Below, one piece after another: positions 20,344 to 28,787 of a stretch of DNA of 64,000 bases (position 1 is the stretch's first letter; each line of letters begins with the position of its first letter). Under the pieces are notes generated by a model that saw nothing but the letters and a program-made list of their open reading frames with translations, searched no databases and was not told the DNA's origin. The position numbers and the translations under genes are program-made. Source of the DNA: DASZVB01 sp035545855 (GTDB lineage: Bacteria > Myxococcota_A > Polyangia > Polyangiales > Polyangiaceae); contig DASZXK010000059.1 of the NCBI GenBank assembly GCA_035545855.1, positions 70,910 through 134,909 of the forward strand, written 5' to 3'.

Positions 20344-21192
20344 ATGAACGGCCCGGCCGAGGAACGCGCGTCCTCCCCGAAGCTCCCGGAGCTCCGGCGG
20401 ATCCTCCGGGAGATGGGCTCCGTGCTCGTCTGCTACTCGGGCGGAATCGACAGCACCCTGGTCCTCGCCGTGGCCGCCCAGGAGCTCGGAGACCGGGCCG
20501 TGGGCATGACGGCCGTGAGCCCGAGTCTCCCCGAGGCGGAGCGAGAGGAAGCGGCGAGGATCGCCGGCGATCTCCGCGCCGTTCACCGGCTCGTCAGCTC
20601 GAACGAAATGGAGCGCCCCGGGTACGTCGCGAACGGCCCCGACCGCTGCTTCCACTGCAAGAGCGAGCTCTACGACATCGCCGCGAAGAAGCAGGCCGAG
20701 TGGAAGCTCGCGTTCGTCGCGAACGGCACGAACGTCGACGACCTCGGCGACCATCGGCCGGGCCTGGAAGCGGCGAAGCGCGCAGCCGTCCGGAGCCCGC
20801 TCCTCGAGGCCGGCTTCACGAAGGCGGACGTCCGGGACGCCGCGAAAGCGCTCGGCCTACCGACCTGGGACAAGCCCGCGGCCGCGTGCCTCTCGAGCCG
20901 CATCCCCTACGGAACCTCGGTGACGCCGGAGCGCCTCTCCCGCATCGGCGGCTTCGAGGCGGAGCTCAAGGCCATGGGCCTCCGCCAGGTACGGGTCCGC
21001 TTCCACGATTCGATCGCCCGCATCGAGGTCGCGCTCGCGGAGCTTCCTCTCCTGCTCGAGCCCGAGGTGCGAGAGGCCGCGGTCGCTGCTGGCAAGCGCC
21101 ACGGCTTTTCGTACGTCACCGTGGACCTCGCCGGTTACCGTCAGGGGTCGCACAACGAAGTGCTGGCGAAGCGGTCCCTTCGCGTCGTCTGA
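20344..21192 (+). CDS. larE: ATP-dependent sacrificial sulfur transferase LarE
   Basis: A 282-residue PP-loop ATPase. The SGGIDS motif at 32-37 binds ATP, DRCFHCKSELY follows at about 100-110, and Cys 182 in KPAAACLSSRIPYG matches the sacrificial cysteine of LarE. LarE donates sulfur from its own cysteine to the pyridinium dicarboxylate precursor of the nickel-pincer cofactor of lactate racemase-type enzymes. LarA, LarB and LarC are not in the window, so the client enzyme is elsewhere or this member has another role. The gene starts 30 bases after the upstream stop and converges on pnp. Confidence 0.9.
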   Translation: MNGPAEERASSPKLPELRRILREMGSVLVCYSGGIDSTLVLAVAAQELGDRAVGMTAVSPSLPEAEREEAARIAGDLRAVHRLVSSNEMERPGYVANGPDRCFHCKSELYDIAAKKQAEWKLAFVANGTNVDDLGDHRPGLEAAKRAAVRSPLLEAGFTKADVRDAAKALGLPTWDKPAAACLSSRIPYGTSVTPERLSRIGGFEAELKAMGLRQVRVRFHDSIARIEVALAELPLLLEPEVREAAVAAGKRHGFSYVTVDLAGYRQGSHNEVLAKRSLRVV

Positions 21193-21211
21193 CCCGCGCC
21201 TCGAAGCGCGA

Positions 21212-21235
21212 ACGGCGCGCCCGAGAGCGCGCCGT
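21212..21235. terminator. Bidirectional hairpin between larE and pnp
   Basis: A perfect 9-bp inverted repeat, ACGGCGCGC-CCGAGA-GCGCGCCGT, lies between the convergent stops of larE and pnp. There is no clear T-run on either side, so termination may be hairpin-assisted only. Confidence 0.6.
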
Positions 21236-21258
21236 CCGTGCCGTTTGCCGGTGCGATC

Positions 21259-23499
21259 TCAGCGAGGGCCGCGTCCGCGATCCCGGCCACCGCCGCCGCG
21301 ACCGCCGCGATCCCGACCGCGGTCTCCGCGGTCCCGACCACCGCCGCCGCCGCCGTAGCCGCCACCGCCGCCGCCTCCACCGCCCTCGGGGCGCGGCTCC
21401 ATGCCTTCCGGCACGGGAAGGAGCGCGCGGCGCGAGAGACGGATCTTGCCGTCTCGCTCCACGCTGAGCACCTTCACTTCGATCTCGTCGCCCTCCTTGA
21501 GGACGTCCTCCACCCGCTCGGTGCGGGTGTGCGCGATCTCGGAGACGTGGAGGAGCGCTTCCGTGTTCGGAAGGATCTCCACGAAGGCGCCGAAGTCCAC
21601 GATGCGGCGGACGGTGCCCTTGTAGACTTTGCCGACCTCCGGCTCTTCCACGAGGCCGTGGATGATCTCGATCGCGCGCTCCACGGCCGCGGCGTCCTCC
21701 GACGCGATGGCGATGGTGCCGTCGTCCTCGATGTTGATCGTGCAGCCCGTCTGCTCGGTGATGCCCTTGATCGTCTTTCCACCGGAGCCGATCACGATGC
21801 GGATCTGGTCCGGGCGCACCTTGATCGTGGTGATGCGGGGTGCGAACTGGCTGAGCTCCGGACGCGCCGCGGGGAGCGTCTCCAGCATCTTCCCGAGGAT
21901 GTGAAGGCGACCCTCGCGCGCCTGCTCGAGGGCGCGCTCGAGGACGGCCCGATCGAGACCCTCGATCTTGATGTCCATCTGGATGGCCGTGATGCCGCGC
22001 TCGGTGCCGCAGACCTTGAAGTCCATGTCCCCGAGGTGGTCCTCGTCACCGAGGATGTCGCTCAGGATGGCGAGGCGCTGGCCCTCCTGGATGAGACCCA
22101 TGGCGATGCCGGCGACCGGCCGCTTCACGGGGACGCCGCAGTCCATGAGGCTGAGCGTGCCGCCGCAAACGGACGCCATGGAGCTCGAGCCGTTCGACTC
22201 GAGGATCTCGCTCACGATGCGGATCGTGTACGGGAACGTCTCGTGCGGCGGGAGCATGCGGCGGATCGCGCGCTCCGCGAGAGCGCCGTGGCCGATCTCA
22301 CGACGGCCGGGACCGCGGAGAGGCTTCGTCTCGCCGGTGGAGAAGGGCGGGAAGTTGTAGTGGAGCATGAAGCGCTTCCACGTCTCTCCCGTGAGCCCGT
22401 CGATCTTCTGCTCGTCCGTCGCCGTGCCGAGCGTCGTCGTGACGATGGCCTGCGTCTCTCCGCGCTGGAAGAGTCCGGAACCGTGGACGCGCGGCAGCAG
22501 GCCGACTTCGCACGAGATGGGACGGATGGTCCGGGAATCCCGGCCGTCGATGCGCTTGCCGCTGTCCAGGACCAGGCTTCGAACGACGCTGTACTTCCGG
22601 TTCTCGAACTCTTCCTTGATGAGCTTCGCGTTCTTCTCGTACGCCTCGGCGCCGAGTTCGGCCGTGAGCGTCTCCACCAGGCTCTTCTTCACGGCGGCGT
22701 AGGCGTCGTACCGCGCGTGCTTCTCGCGGATGACGCAGGCGGTGCCGATGCCCTTGTCCACGAGGTCCGCCACCCGCTTCGCGAGCTCGGGGGAGATCTT
22801 CTCGACGGTGAAGGCGCGCTTCGGGCGCCCGACCGCGCTGCGAATCTTCTCGATGAGCCCGATGACCTTCTGGCCCTCCGAGTGCGCGAACATGAGAGCG
22901 TCGATGACGTCGCTCTCCGTCGCTTCGTCGGCGCCGCCCTCCACCATGACGACGGCGTCCTTGCTGACGGCGACGACGAGATCGATGTCCGCCTTCTCCG
23001 TCTGCTCGAACGTGGGGTACGGCACGAGCTCTCCGTCCACCCGCGCGACGCGGATGCCGCAGATCGGGCCGCTCCAGGGGATGTCCGAGACGTGGAGCGC
23101 CGCGGATGCCGCCGTGAGCGCGAGGACGTCCGTCTGGTTCACCTTGTCCGTCGAAAGGACGGTCGCGATGACCTGCGTGTCCTTCTTGTAGCCCTCGGGG
23201 AAGAGGGGCCGGAGCGGGCGGTCGATGATGCGAGACGTGAGGATCTCGTTCTCGCGGAGACGGCCCTCACGCTTGAAGAAGCCGCCCGGGATCTTGCCGG
23301 CGGCGTACGTCTTCTCCTGGTACTCGCAGGTGAGCGGGAAGAAATCCAAACCCGGGCGCTCGTCCGTCGACACGGCGGTGACGAGCACGACGCTCCCTCC
23401 GCACGTGATGAGCACCGCACCGTGGGCCTGCTTGGCGAGACGACCCGTCTCGAGGGTCAGCGTCTTGTCGCCGACCACGACTGATTCACGAACGAACAT
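21259..23499 (-). CDS. pnp: Polyribonucleotide nucleotidyltransferase
   Basis: A 746-residue PNPase, the 3'-5' phosphorolytic exoribonuclease of RNA turnover. It has two RNase PH-like domains (GKTLTLETGRLAKQA-type start; GRGRREIGHGALAERA; SIMDCGVP-type region), a KH domain (IRIVIGSGGKTIKGI, about 565), an S1 domain (GAFVEILPNTEALLHVSE) and an unusually long Gly/Arg-rich C-terminal tail. The ATG at 23497-23499 (MFVRES) fits family starts and is preceded by AGGAG. It lies downstream of rpsO, the usual bacterial order. The RGG-like tail may add RNA binding. Confidence 0.96.
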   Translation of the reverse strand: MFVRESVVVGDKTLTLETGRLAKQAHGAVLITCGGSVVLVTAVSTDERPGLDFFPLTCEYQEKTYAAGKIPGGFFKREGRLRENEILTSRIIDRPLRPLFPEGYKKDTQVIATVLSTDKVNQTDVLALTAASAALHVSDIPWSGPICGIRVARVDGELVPYPTFEQTEKADIDLVVAVSKDAVVMVEGGADEATESDVIDALMFAHSEGQKVIGLIEKIRSAVGRPKRAFTVEKISPELAKRVADLVDKGIGTACVIREKHARYDAYAAVKKSLVETLTAELGAEAYEKNAKLIKEEFENRKYSVVRSLVLDSGKRIDGRDSRTIRPISCEVGLLPRVHGSGLFQRGETQAIVTTTLGTATDEQKIDGLTGETWKRFMLHYNFPPFSTGETKPLRGPGRREIGHGALAERAIRRMLPPHETFPYTIRIVSEILESNGSSSMASVCGGTLSLMDCGVPVKRPVAGIAMGLIQEGQRLAILSDILGDEDHLGDMDFKVCGTERGITAIQMDIKIEGLDRAVLERALEQAREGRLHILGKMLETLPAARPELSQFAPRITTIKVRPDQIRIVIGSGGKTIKGITEQTGCTINIEDDGTIAIASEDAAAVERAIEIIHGLVEEPEVGKVYKGTVRRIVDFGAFVEILPNTEALLHVSEIAHTRTERVEDVLKEGDEIEVKVLSVERDGKIRLSRRALLPVPEGMEPRPEGGGGGGGGGYGGGGGGRDRGDRGRDRGGRGGGGRDRGRGPR

Positions 23500-23577
23500 T
23501 TTCGAAGCGCTCCTGGCGCACAATTGCCGCTCCGTGCGGCTCTACGCCAGACGGGGAACGCGACTTCAGCCTCGGTC

Positions 23578-23605
23578 TTCGGGTCGCACGAGGGTGCGGC
23601 CCGAA
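23578..23605 (-). promoter_or_regulatory. Long hairpin in rpsO-pnp spacer
   Basis: TTCGGGTCGCAC-GAGG-GTGCGGCCCGAA forms a 12-bp stem with one G-U pair, in the 178-base spacer between rpsO and pnp. In E. coli this spacer holds the rpsO terminator and the RNase III site for pnp autoregulation. The same role here is inferred from position only. Confidence 0.5.
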
Positions 23606-23677
23606 AATCGAAGTTGAAGTGCTACGGCGCTCCGCGTCCGGAATGATCCTTCGACTAGTTCCCCCCGGCGACGCTCC

Positions 23678-23947
23678 TCACTTGCGGAGGTTCAGCGAGG
23701 ACACGACCTTGCGGTAGCGCTCGATGTCGGACTTCTTCAGGTAGTTGAGAAGGCGCCGACGCTGGCTCACGAGCGCGAGCAGGCCGCGGCGGGAGTGGTG
23801 ATCCTTCTTGTGAACCTTGAAGTGGTTCGTGAGGTACTCGATGCGCTGGCTGAGAAGCGCGATCTGCACCTCGGGCGAGCCCGTGTCCGACTCGTGAAGC
23901 CGGAACTTGGTGATGACGCCCTGCTTCTCTACGGATTCCAAAGACAT
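23678..23947 (-). CDS. rpsO: 30S ribosomal protein S15
   Basis: An 89-residue protein matching S15 over its full length: GVITKFRLHESDTGSPEVQIALLSQRI, then HFKVHKKDHHSRRGLLALVSQRRRLLNYL. It binds 16S rRNA helices 20-22 early in 30S assembly. AGGAA lies 8 bases before the ATG. The pnp gene follows 178 bases downstream, the conserved pairing. Confidence 0.97.
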   Translation of the reverse strand: MSLESVEKQGVITKFRLHESDTGSPEVQIALLSQRIEYLTNHFKVHKKDHHSRRGLLALVSQRRRLLNYLKKSDIERYRKVVSSLNLRK

Positions 23948-24092
23948 TTCTGTTTCCTGGGTGATGAACGGGCGGCGAGTATAGCCGCGGCGCCCCGCCG
24001 GTCAACCGCAACGGCCCGGCTGGTTTTCAGGGCTAACGCGGGGGCGCCCGCCCGGAAAGGGTCCCCTTTCCCCCGCGCGGGTTTTCGGGAAC

Positions 24093-25718
24093 TCAGCGGA
24101 TTCGGATGCGGCCGTCCGCGGTCCCGCGGAGGCAAGGGAGGCCGCCCCCGGTTTCTCCACAGGTCGGCGCGGACCGGATGACGGAGACCCAGGCGTCCCT
24201 CACGGTCCCCGGGCCCGGCTCGACGTCATCGGCCGAGTGCGGCTCGAGCCAGCGGCCGTTCACCAGGTAGGACGGGGCGGCCACCCGGAGCGTGCCGCCG
24301 GGTGCCCCCGGGAGCTCGACCGAGAGCGGGCTGCAGGTGACGTCGAGAGAGAGGCCGGCGATCTGCACCGGGCTCGAGCCCCCGCCGTCGCACGCCTGCG
24401 CGAAGAGAGGGCGAAGCGCGGCGCGAAGGCTCTCCCCCGTCGTGCGAACGACGACGAGCTCGTCCGCGAAAGGCAGGACCCGGGTGACGTCGCCCGTCGA
24501 GACCGGCCCGGCGAGGACGTCCGCCCGGATCCCCGTCGAATTCACGACCGCGGCGTCGGCCTGCGCGGCGATCCGGAGGGCGTCCGCGACCGCGTCTCCG
24601 AGTGCCGAGTCTCCGCGCCGGACGGCGCGACGGGACAGCGTGTCCGGCGCGTAGGCGATCGGCGTGCCGTCCCCCTCGGCCGAGAGCACGGCGCGATACG
24701 GCGCAAGGAGCGAAGAGACGTCCGCGCGCTCGGCGACCGCCTCCGTCACCGGCAGGAGCGAGAATCGAGCGTCCACGATCGCGCTCGGCGCGCCAGGCGA
24801 GCCTCGCGCTCCCTCCGCCGGGTCCGTCGACACGACGAACTCCGCCTTCCCCACGTATCGACCGTAGGCGCCGGGGTGAACGACGGGGACCGGTCTGGGT
24901 TCGCAAGGGAAGCGCGCCGCGACGTCTACGTCACAGTCCGTGACGAATCGCGGAGGGACGAGGACGTCGTGCGTATGCCCGCCGACGACGAGATCCACGC
25001 CGAACGTCCTCGGGACGAGCTCGAGATCGAGCTCCCTCCCGAGGTGCGACAGGACGATCACGACGTCCGCCGATGCCCGCCGTTCGAGGACGATGCCGTT
25101 CACGGCGGCGGCGCTCTCCGCGACGTCCGGGAAGCCCGTGTCCCGCCGCGAGAGCCCGATGACGAGGACGCGCACGCCCCCGCGCTCGAGCTCCGCGAAC
25201 GGAGAGACGAATCCCGACGCGAGCTCCGGCCCGAGGTTCGCCCCGAGCAGAGGAAACGCCGCGACGCGGTCGTGAACCGCCGCCACCCGATCCACCCCCT
25301 GCGCGACGTCGTGGTTGCCGAGGACGAGCGCGTCCACCGGCAGCGCGGAAGCGACGCGCATCTCCGGTTCACCGCCGAATCGCGGGAAGAAAGACGTGCC
25401 CTCGAGCAGATCGCCCGCATCCACGAGGACCGTCGGCGCGCGCTCTCTCTCCGAGGAAACCAGCGTGGCGAGGCGGGCGGCGCCGCCGACCGTGGCGACC
25501 ACGCCGGACTCTCCGAGCCCGCGAGCCGCGTCCGCCGCGCCCACCTGGACGCGCTCCGGATCGAGGTGCGAGTGGAGATCCGCCGTGAAGAGCACGGTGA
25601 GAGCCCCGGGCCCCCGATCGGGCTCCGCGGGCGACCGCGGCGAGCACGCGACGAGCGCGAGCGCGAGATACCGGGAGCGAAACGGCGCGCGCGACGATGC
25701 TCTCCGGGCTCGGCTCAC
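24093..25718 (-). CDS. 5'-nucleotidase/metallophosphoesterase lipoprotein (UshA-like)
   Basis: A 541-residue two-domain protein with a GTG start. The signal peptide ends at LALVAC (a possible lipobox). The N-terminal calcineurin-like domain has LFTADLHSHLDP, GNHDVAQG and GGHTHDVL, the dimetal ligands of the family. The C-terminal 5'-nucleotidase domain has NSTGIRADVLAG and GDVTRVLPFADELVVV, which form the substrate-specificity pocket. The likely role is periplasmic or surface dephosphorylation of nucleotides for salvage; related proteins also hydrolyse UDP-sugars. It stands downstream of ptsI on the same strand. Confidence 0.87.
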   Translation of the reverse strand: MSRARRASSRAPFRSRYLALALVACSPRSPAEPDRGPGALTVLFTADLHSHLDPERVQVGAADAARGLGESGVVATVGGAARLATLVSSERERAPTVLVDAGDLLEGTSFFPRFGGEPEMRVASALPVDALVLGNHDVAQGVDRVAAVHDRVAAFPLLGANLGPELASGFVSPFAELERGGVRVLVIGLSRRDTGFPDVAESAAAVNGIVLERRASADVVIVLSHLGRELDLELVPRTFGVDLVVGGHTHDVLVPPRFVTDCDVDVAARFPCEPRPVPVVHPGAYGRYVGKAEFVVSTDPAEGARGSPGAPSAIVDARFSLLPVTEAVAERADVSSLLAPYRAVLSAEGDGTPIAYAPDTLSRRAVRRGDSALGDAVADALRIAAQADAAVVNSTGIRADVLAGPVSTGDVTRVLPFADELVVVRTTGESLRAALRPLFAQACDGGGSSPVQIAGLSLDVTCSPLSVELPGAPGGTLRVAAPSYLVNGRWLEPHSADDVEPGPGTVRDAWVSVIRSAPTCGETGGGLPCLRGTADGRIRIR

Positions 25719-25769
25719 GCAGGGACGTCGGCTCGAGGGCGGACCGGGTTGCGCGAAGGTCGCCCCGTC

Positions 25770-27554
25770 TCAGTCCGTCTCGAGCAGGTCCGCGAACCTC
25801 GGCGCGAACACGGCGGAGACGGCCTTCTCTATCTCTCTCGCCGTGACCATCCCCGAGACCTCCCGATAGACGGCCTCGGCCTCGGCGAGCGACACGCGAC
25901 CCACCGCCTCTTTCACCTCCGCGACGGCCGAAGCCTCCATGCTGAGGGAGCGGAGGCCCATCCCGATGAGCAGGACCGCGGCAATGGCGTTGGACGCCAT
26001 CGCCCCGCACACGGACACGGGCCGATTGCGTCGCTTCCCGGCGTCCACGACCTGGGCGATGAGCCGCAGGATCGCCGGGTCGAACGGCGACCCGAGCTCG
26101 GCGAGGCTCCGGTTCGTGCGGTCCACCGCGAGCGCGTACTGGATGAGGTCGTTCGTGCCGATGCTGAGGAATTCGGCCTGGACGGCGAGCTCGTTCGCCA
26201 TGATGGCCGCGGACGGGACCTCGACCATGATCCCGAGGGGAACCTCGGCCGCGCGCGCCTGCCCCTTCTCGTCCACCTCGGCGAGGGCGCGGTCCAGGAG
26301 TTTTCGCACCTCGGTGAGCTCGTCCACCGACGCGATCATGGGCACCATGATGCGGAGATCTCCGTGGGCCGAGGCGCGGACCATGGCGCGGAGCTGGGTC
26401 AGGAAGAGCTCGGGCCGGGAGAGCGCGAGACGAACCGCTCGGAGACCGAGCGCCGGGTTCATCTCCGCGGGCGCATGGAACGACGAGACGAACTTGTCCC
26501 CTCCGATGTCGAACGTCCGGAGCGTCACGGGGAGCGGCGAGACCGTCTCCAGCACCTGCCGGTACACGCCGTATTGCTCGTCCTCCGTCGGGGGATGCGA
26601 GCGATCCACGTAGAGGAACTCCGTGCGATAGAGCCCGATCCCCTGGGCCCCCTCGTACATGGCGATGTGCGCCTCGGCGGGGAGCTCGATGTTCGCGCGC
26701 ACCTCGACGGGGACGCCGCACGAAGTCGCACACGCCCGGTCCCTCCACGCCTGGCGATCCCGCGCGATCGCCAGGTGCCGTTCGGCGCGCGCGGAGGCGT
26801 CGTTCAGGATCGCGCGCGTGGGCGAGATGGTCACGCGGCCGCGATAGCCGTCCACGACGAGACGGTCGTCTCCGCCCACCTTCGCGACGATGCCGGTCAC
26901 GCCGACGACGGCCGGGATCTCCAGCGCACGGGCGAGGATCGCGGTGTGCGACGTCCGCGTCCCGACCTCCGTCACGATGGCGAGCACCCGGTCCTTCGCG
27001 AGCGTCGCGGTGTCCGCCGGCGAGAGGTCCCGAGCGACGATGATGCTCGGCTCCTGGATGTCCGGCAGCGAGACGGAGCGCGCCCTGCCCGAGAGTGCGC
27101 GCTGGAGGAGGTCCGCGATGAACTCGAAATCGTGACTGCGCTCCGCGAGGTACGGGTCCCCGCCGCTCTTCAGCTGCGCGGCCATGTCGTCGGTCGCGGT
27201 CTCCACGGCCCACTCGGCGCAGAGGAGATCGATTCGCACGCGACGGTCGACCTCGTCACGGAGGAAATCGTCCGTCAGCATCAGCCGGTACGCTTCGAGG
27301 ATCGACGCCTCCGCCTTCGCTATCCGGCGTTCCGTGCCGTCCTGGGCTTCCTTCAGGCCCGAGAGCGCCTGGGCGACGGCGGCGTCGAACCGCCGGAGTT
27401 CGTCGTCCGCCTGGTGCTTCTTGATGTGCCGGCGGAGCACGCCGGGACGGCGCGTGTCGATAACCAGCGCACGGCCGATCGCGAGGCCCGGCGACCCCGC
27501 GATGCCGTCCAGCACCACCGGGGATGCTTCGGAACGCCGGCCCTTCCGGGTCAC
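25770..27554 (-). CDS. ptsI: PTS enzyme I (phosphoenolpyruvate-protein phosphotransferase)
   Basis: A 594-residue Enzyme I. The phosphohistidine segment GTRTSHTAILAR (His about 203) accepts phosphate from PEP. The C-terminal TIM barrel has LYRTEFLY and FDIGGDKF, and SIGTNDLIQYALAVDR carries the Mg/PEP site. It has no GAF domain, so it is a standard EI rather than PtsP. The GTG start is one base after the HPr stop, so the two form a tight operon. No EIIBC permease is in the window, so it probably phosphorylates HPr for regulation through the nearby EIIA-Ntr. Confidence 0.95.
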   Translation of the reverse strand: MTRKGRRSEASPVVLDGIAGSPGLAIGRALVIDTRRPGVLRRHIKKHQADDELRRFDAAVAQALSGLKEAQDGTERRIAKAEASILEAYRLMLTDDFLRDEVDRRVRIDLLCAEWAVETATDDMAAQLKSGGDPYLAERSHDFEFIADLLQRALSGRARSVSLPDIQEPSIIVARDLSPADTATLAKDRVLAIVTEVGTRTSHTAILARALEIPAVVGVTGIVAKVGGDDRLVVDGYRGRVTISPTRAILNDASARAERHLAIARDRQAWRDRACATSCGVPVEVRANIELPAEAHIAMYEGAQGIGLYRTEFLYVDRSHPPTEDEQYGVYRQVLETVSPLPVTLRTFDIGGDKFVSSFHAPAEMNPALGLRAVRLALSRPELFLTQLRAMVRASAHGDLRIMVPMIASVDELTEVRKLLDRALAEVDEKGQARAAEVPLGIMVEVPSAAIMANELAVQAEFLSIGTNDLIQYALAVDRTNRSLAELGSPFDPAILRLIAQVVDAGKRRNRPVSVCGAMASNAIAAVLLIGMGLRSLSMEASAVAEVKEAVGRVSLAEAEAVYREVSGMVTAREIEKAVSAVFAPRFADLLETD

Positions 27555-27555
27555 C

Positions 27556-27831
27556 TCACTCCCCTTCTCCGAACAGCGAGTCGATGAGCTCGCCGATGGC
27601 GGCGACCGCCTCTTCGGCTCGGTCCCCGGTCGCTTCCACGCTGAGCTCGGAGCCGCGCGCGCCGCAGAGGAGCAGAAGCCCCATCACGCTCTTCGCGTTG
27701 ACCGATTGCCCGTCGTGGGCGACCGTGACCTCGCAGGGGTACTTCGACGCCACTTGCGTGAGCTTGGCCGCGGCGCGCGCGTGCAGGCCGAGCTTGTTCT
27801 TCACCAGGAACGTTCCGTGTGCGACGGTCAT
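27556..27831 (-). CDS. ptsH: Phosphocarrier protein HPr
   Basis: A 91-residue HPr. The phosphorylated histidine is His 17 in LGLHARAA. The regulatory serine is Ser 48 in NAKSVMGLLLL, the target of HPr kinase. VEATGDRAEEAVAAIGELI is the normal C-terminal helix. The protein carries phosphate from EI to EIIA, and Ser phosphorylation by the neighbouring HprK would modulate this. The ATG overlaps the rapZ stop by 4 bases (ATGA). Confidence 0.95.
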   Translation of the reverse strand: MTVAHGTFLVKNKLGLHARAAAKLTQVASKYPCEVTVAHDGQSVNAKSVMGLLLLCGARGSELSVEATGDRAEEAVAAIGELIDSLFGEGE

Positions 27832-28787
27832 CTCGGTTTCGCGTCTCCTTTGAGTACACCGACGAAACTTTCCCCCGTCTTGCTCGCGACGTCCCGGTCG
27901 ATGTCCCGGTGAACGACGCCGATCTCGAGCCCGGTTTTCGGTCCGAGGTCCGCGGCCAGGCGCGCGGCGATCGTAACGGAGCGGTGACGCCCTCCGGTGC
28001 ACCCGACGGCGATCGTCAGGTAGCTCTTCCCTTCGCGCTCGTAGCGAGGGAGGCAGAACTCGAGCAGCGCCTCCGCGCGGCCGACGAACTCCTGGGCGTC
28101 CTCCGTCCCGAGGACGTAGTCCCGGACGCTCTCGTCCAGGCCCGACTGGGGCCGGAGCGTGCCGACGAAGAAGGGGTTCGGCAAGAATCGCACGTCGAGC
28201 ACGAGGTCTGCGTCCACGGGCATCCCGTACTTGAAGCCGAACGACACGACGCGGGTCACCATGCGGGACGGCCCGCCCTCGCCCGGCCCGAAGATCTCGA
28301 CGACGCGTCGCCGGAGGTCGTGGACGCTGAGCTCCGTCGTGTCCACGACCTGTTTCGCTCGCGCGCGGAGCGGCGAGAGGCGCTCCCGTTCCAGCCGGAC
28401 TCCGTCCAGAACGGCGATCGCGCCCCGACTGCTCTCCGGGCCGAGCGCGTGCGAGAGCGGATGCGGGCGCCTCGTGCTGCTGAAGCGGCGAAGGAGCGTC
28501 TCGTCCGTCGCGTCGAGGAACAGGACCTCCACCTCGCGCTCGCCCGGGATGCGGACGGAGTCGATCACGGCCCCGGCGCGATCGAGAAACGTTCGCACGC
28601 GGACGTCGATGCCGACGGCGATGCGGCGGACACCGCCCGCCTCGCACGCCGCGAGCGTCTCGGCCATCACCGGCACGGGCAGGTTGTCGATGCAGAAGAA
28701 ACCGAGGTCCTCGAGCGCGTGAAGCGCGGTGGACTTCCCCGCCCCGGAGAGCCCGCTCACGATGATGACGAGGCGTTCCCGCGTCAT
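27828..28787 (-). CDS. rapZ: RapZ/YvcJ family nucleotide-binding protein
   Basis: A 319-residue P-loop protein. Walker A is GLSGAGKS at 12-19, ALEDLGFFCIDNLP follows, and the C-terminal domain has FGFKYGMP and GCTGGRHRSV, both RapZ hallmarks. In enterobacteria RapZ binds the sRNAs GlmZ/GlmY and guides RNase E to control glucosamine-6-phosphate synthase. In other phyla the sRNA partner is unknown, so only NTP and possibly RNA binding can be assigned. It overlaps hprK and HPr by 4 bases on each side, so its expression is tied to the PTS. Confidence 0.92.
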   Translation of the reverse strand: MTRERLVIIVSGLSGAGKSTALHALEDLGFFCIDNLPVPVMAETLAACEAGGVRRIAVGIDVRVRTFLDRAGAVIDSVRIPGEREVEVLFLDATDETLLRRFSSTRRPHPLSHALGPESSRGAIAVLDGVRLERERLSPLRARAKQVVDTTELSVHDLRRRVVEIFGPGEGGPSRMVTRVVSFGFKYGMPVDADLVLDVRFLPNPFFVGTLRPQSGLDESVRDYVLGTEDAQEFVGRAEALLEFCLPRYEREGKSYLTIAVGCTGGRHRSVTIAARLAADLGPKTGLEIGVVHRDIDRDVASKTGESFVGVLKGDAKPR

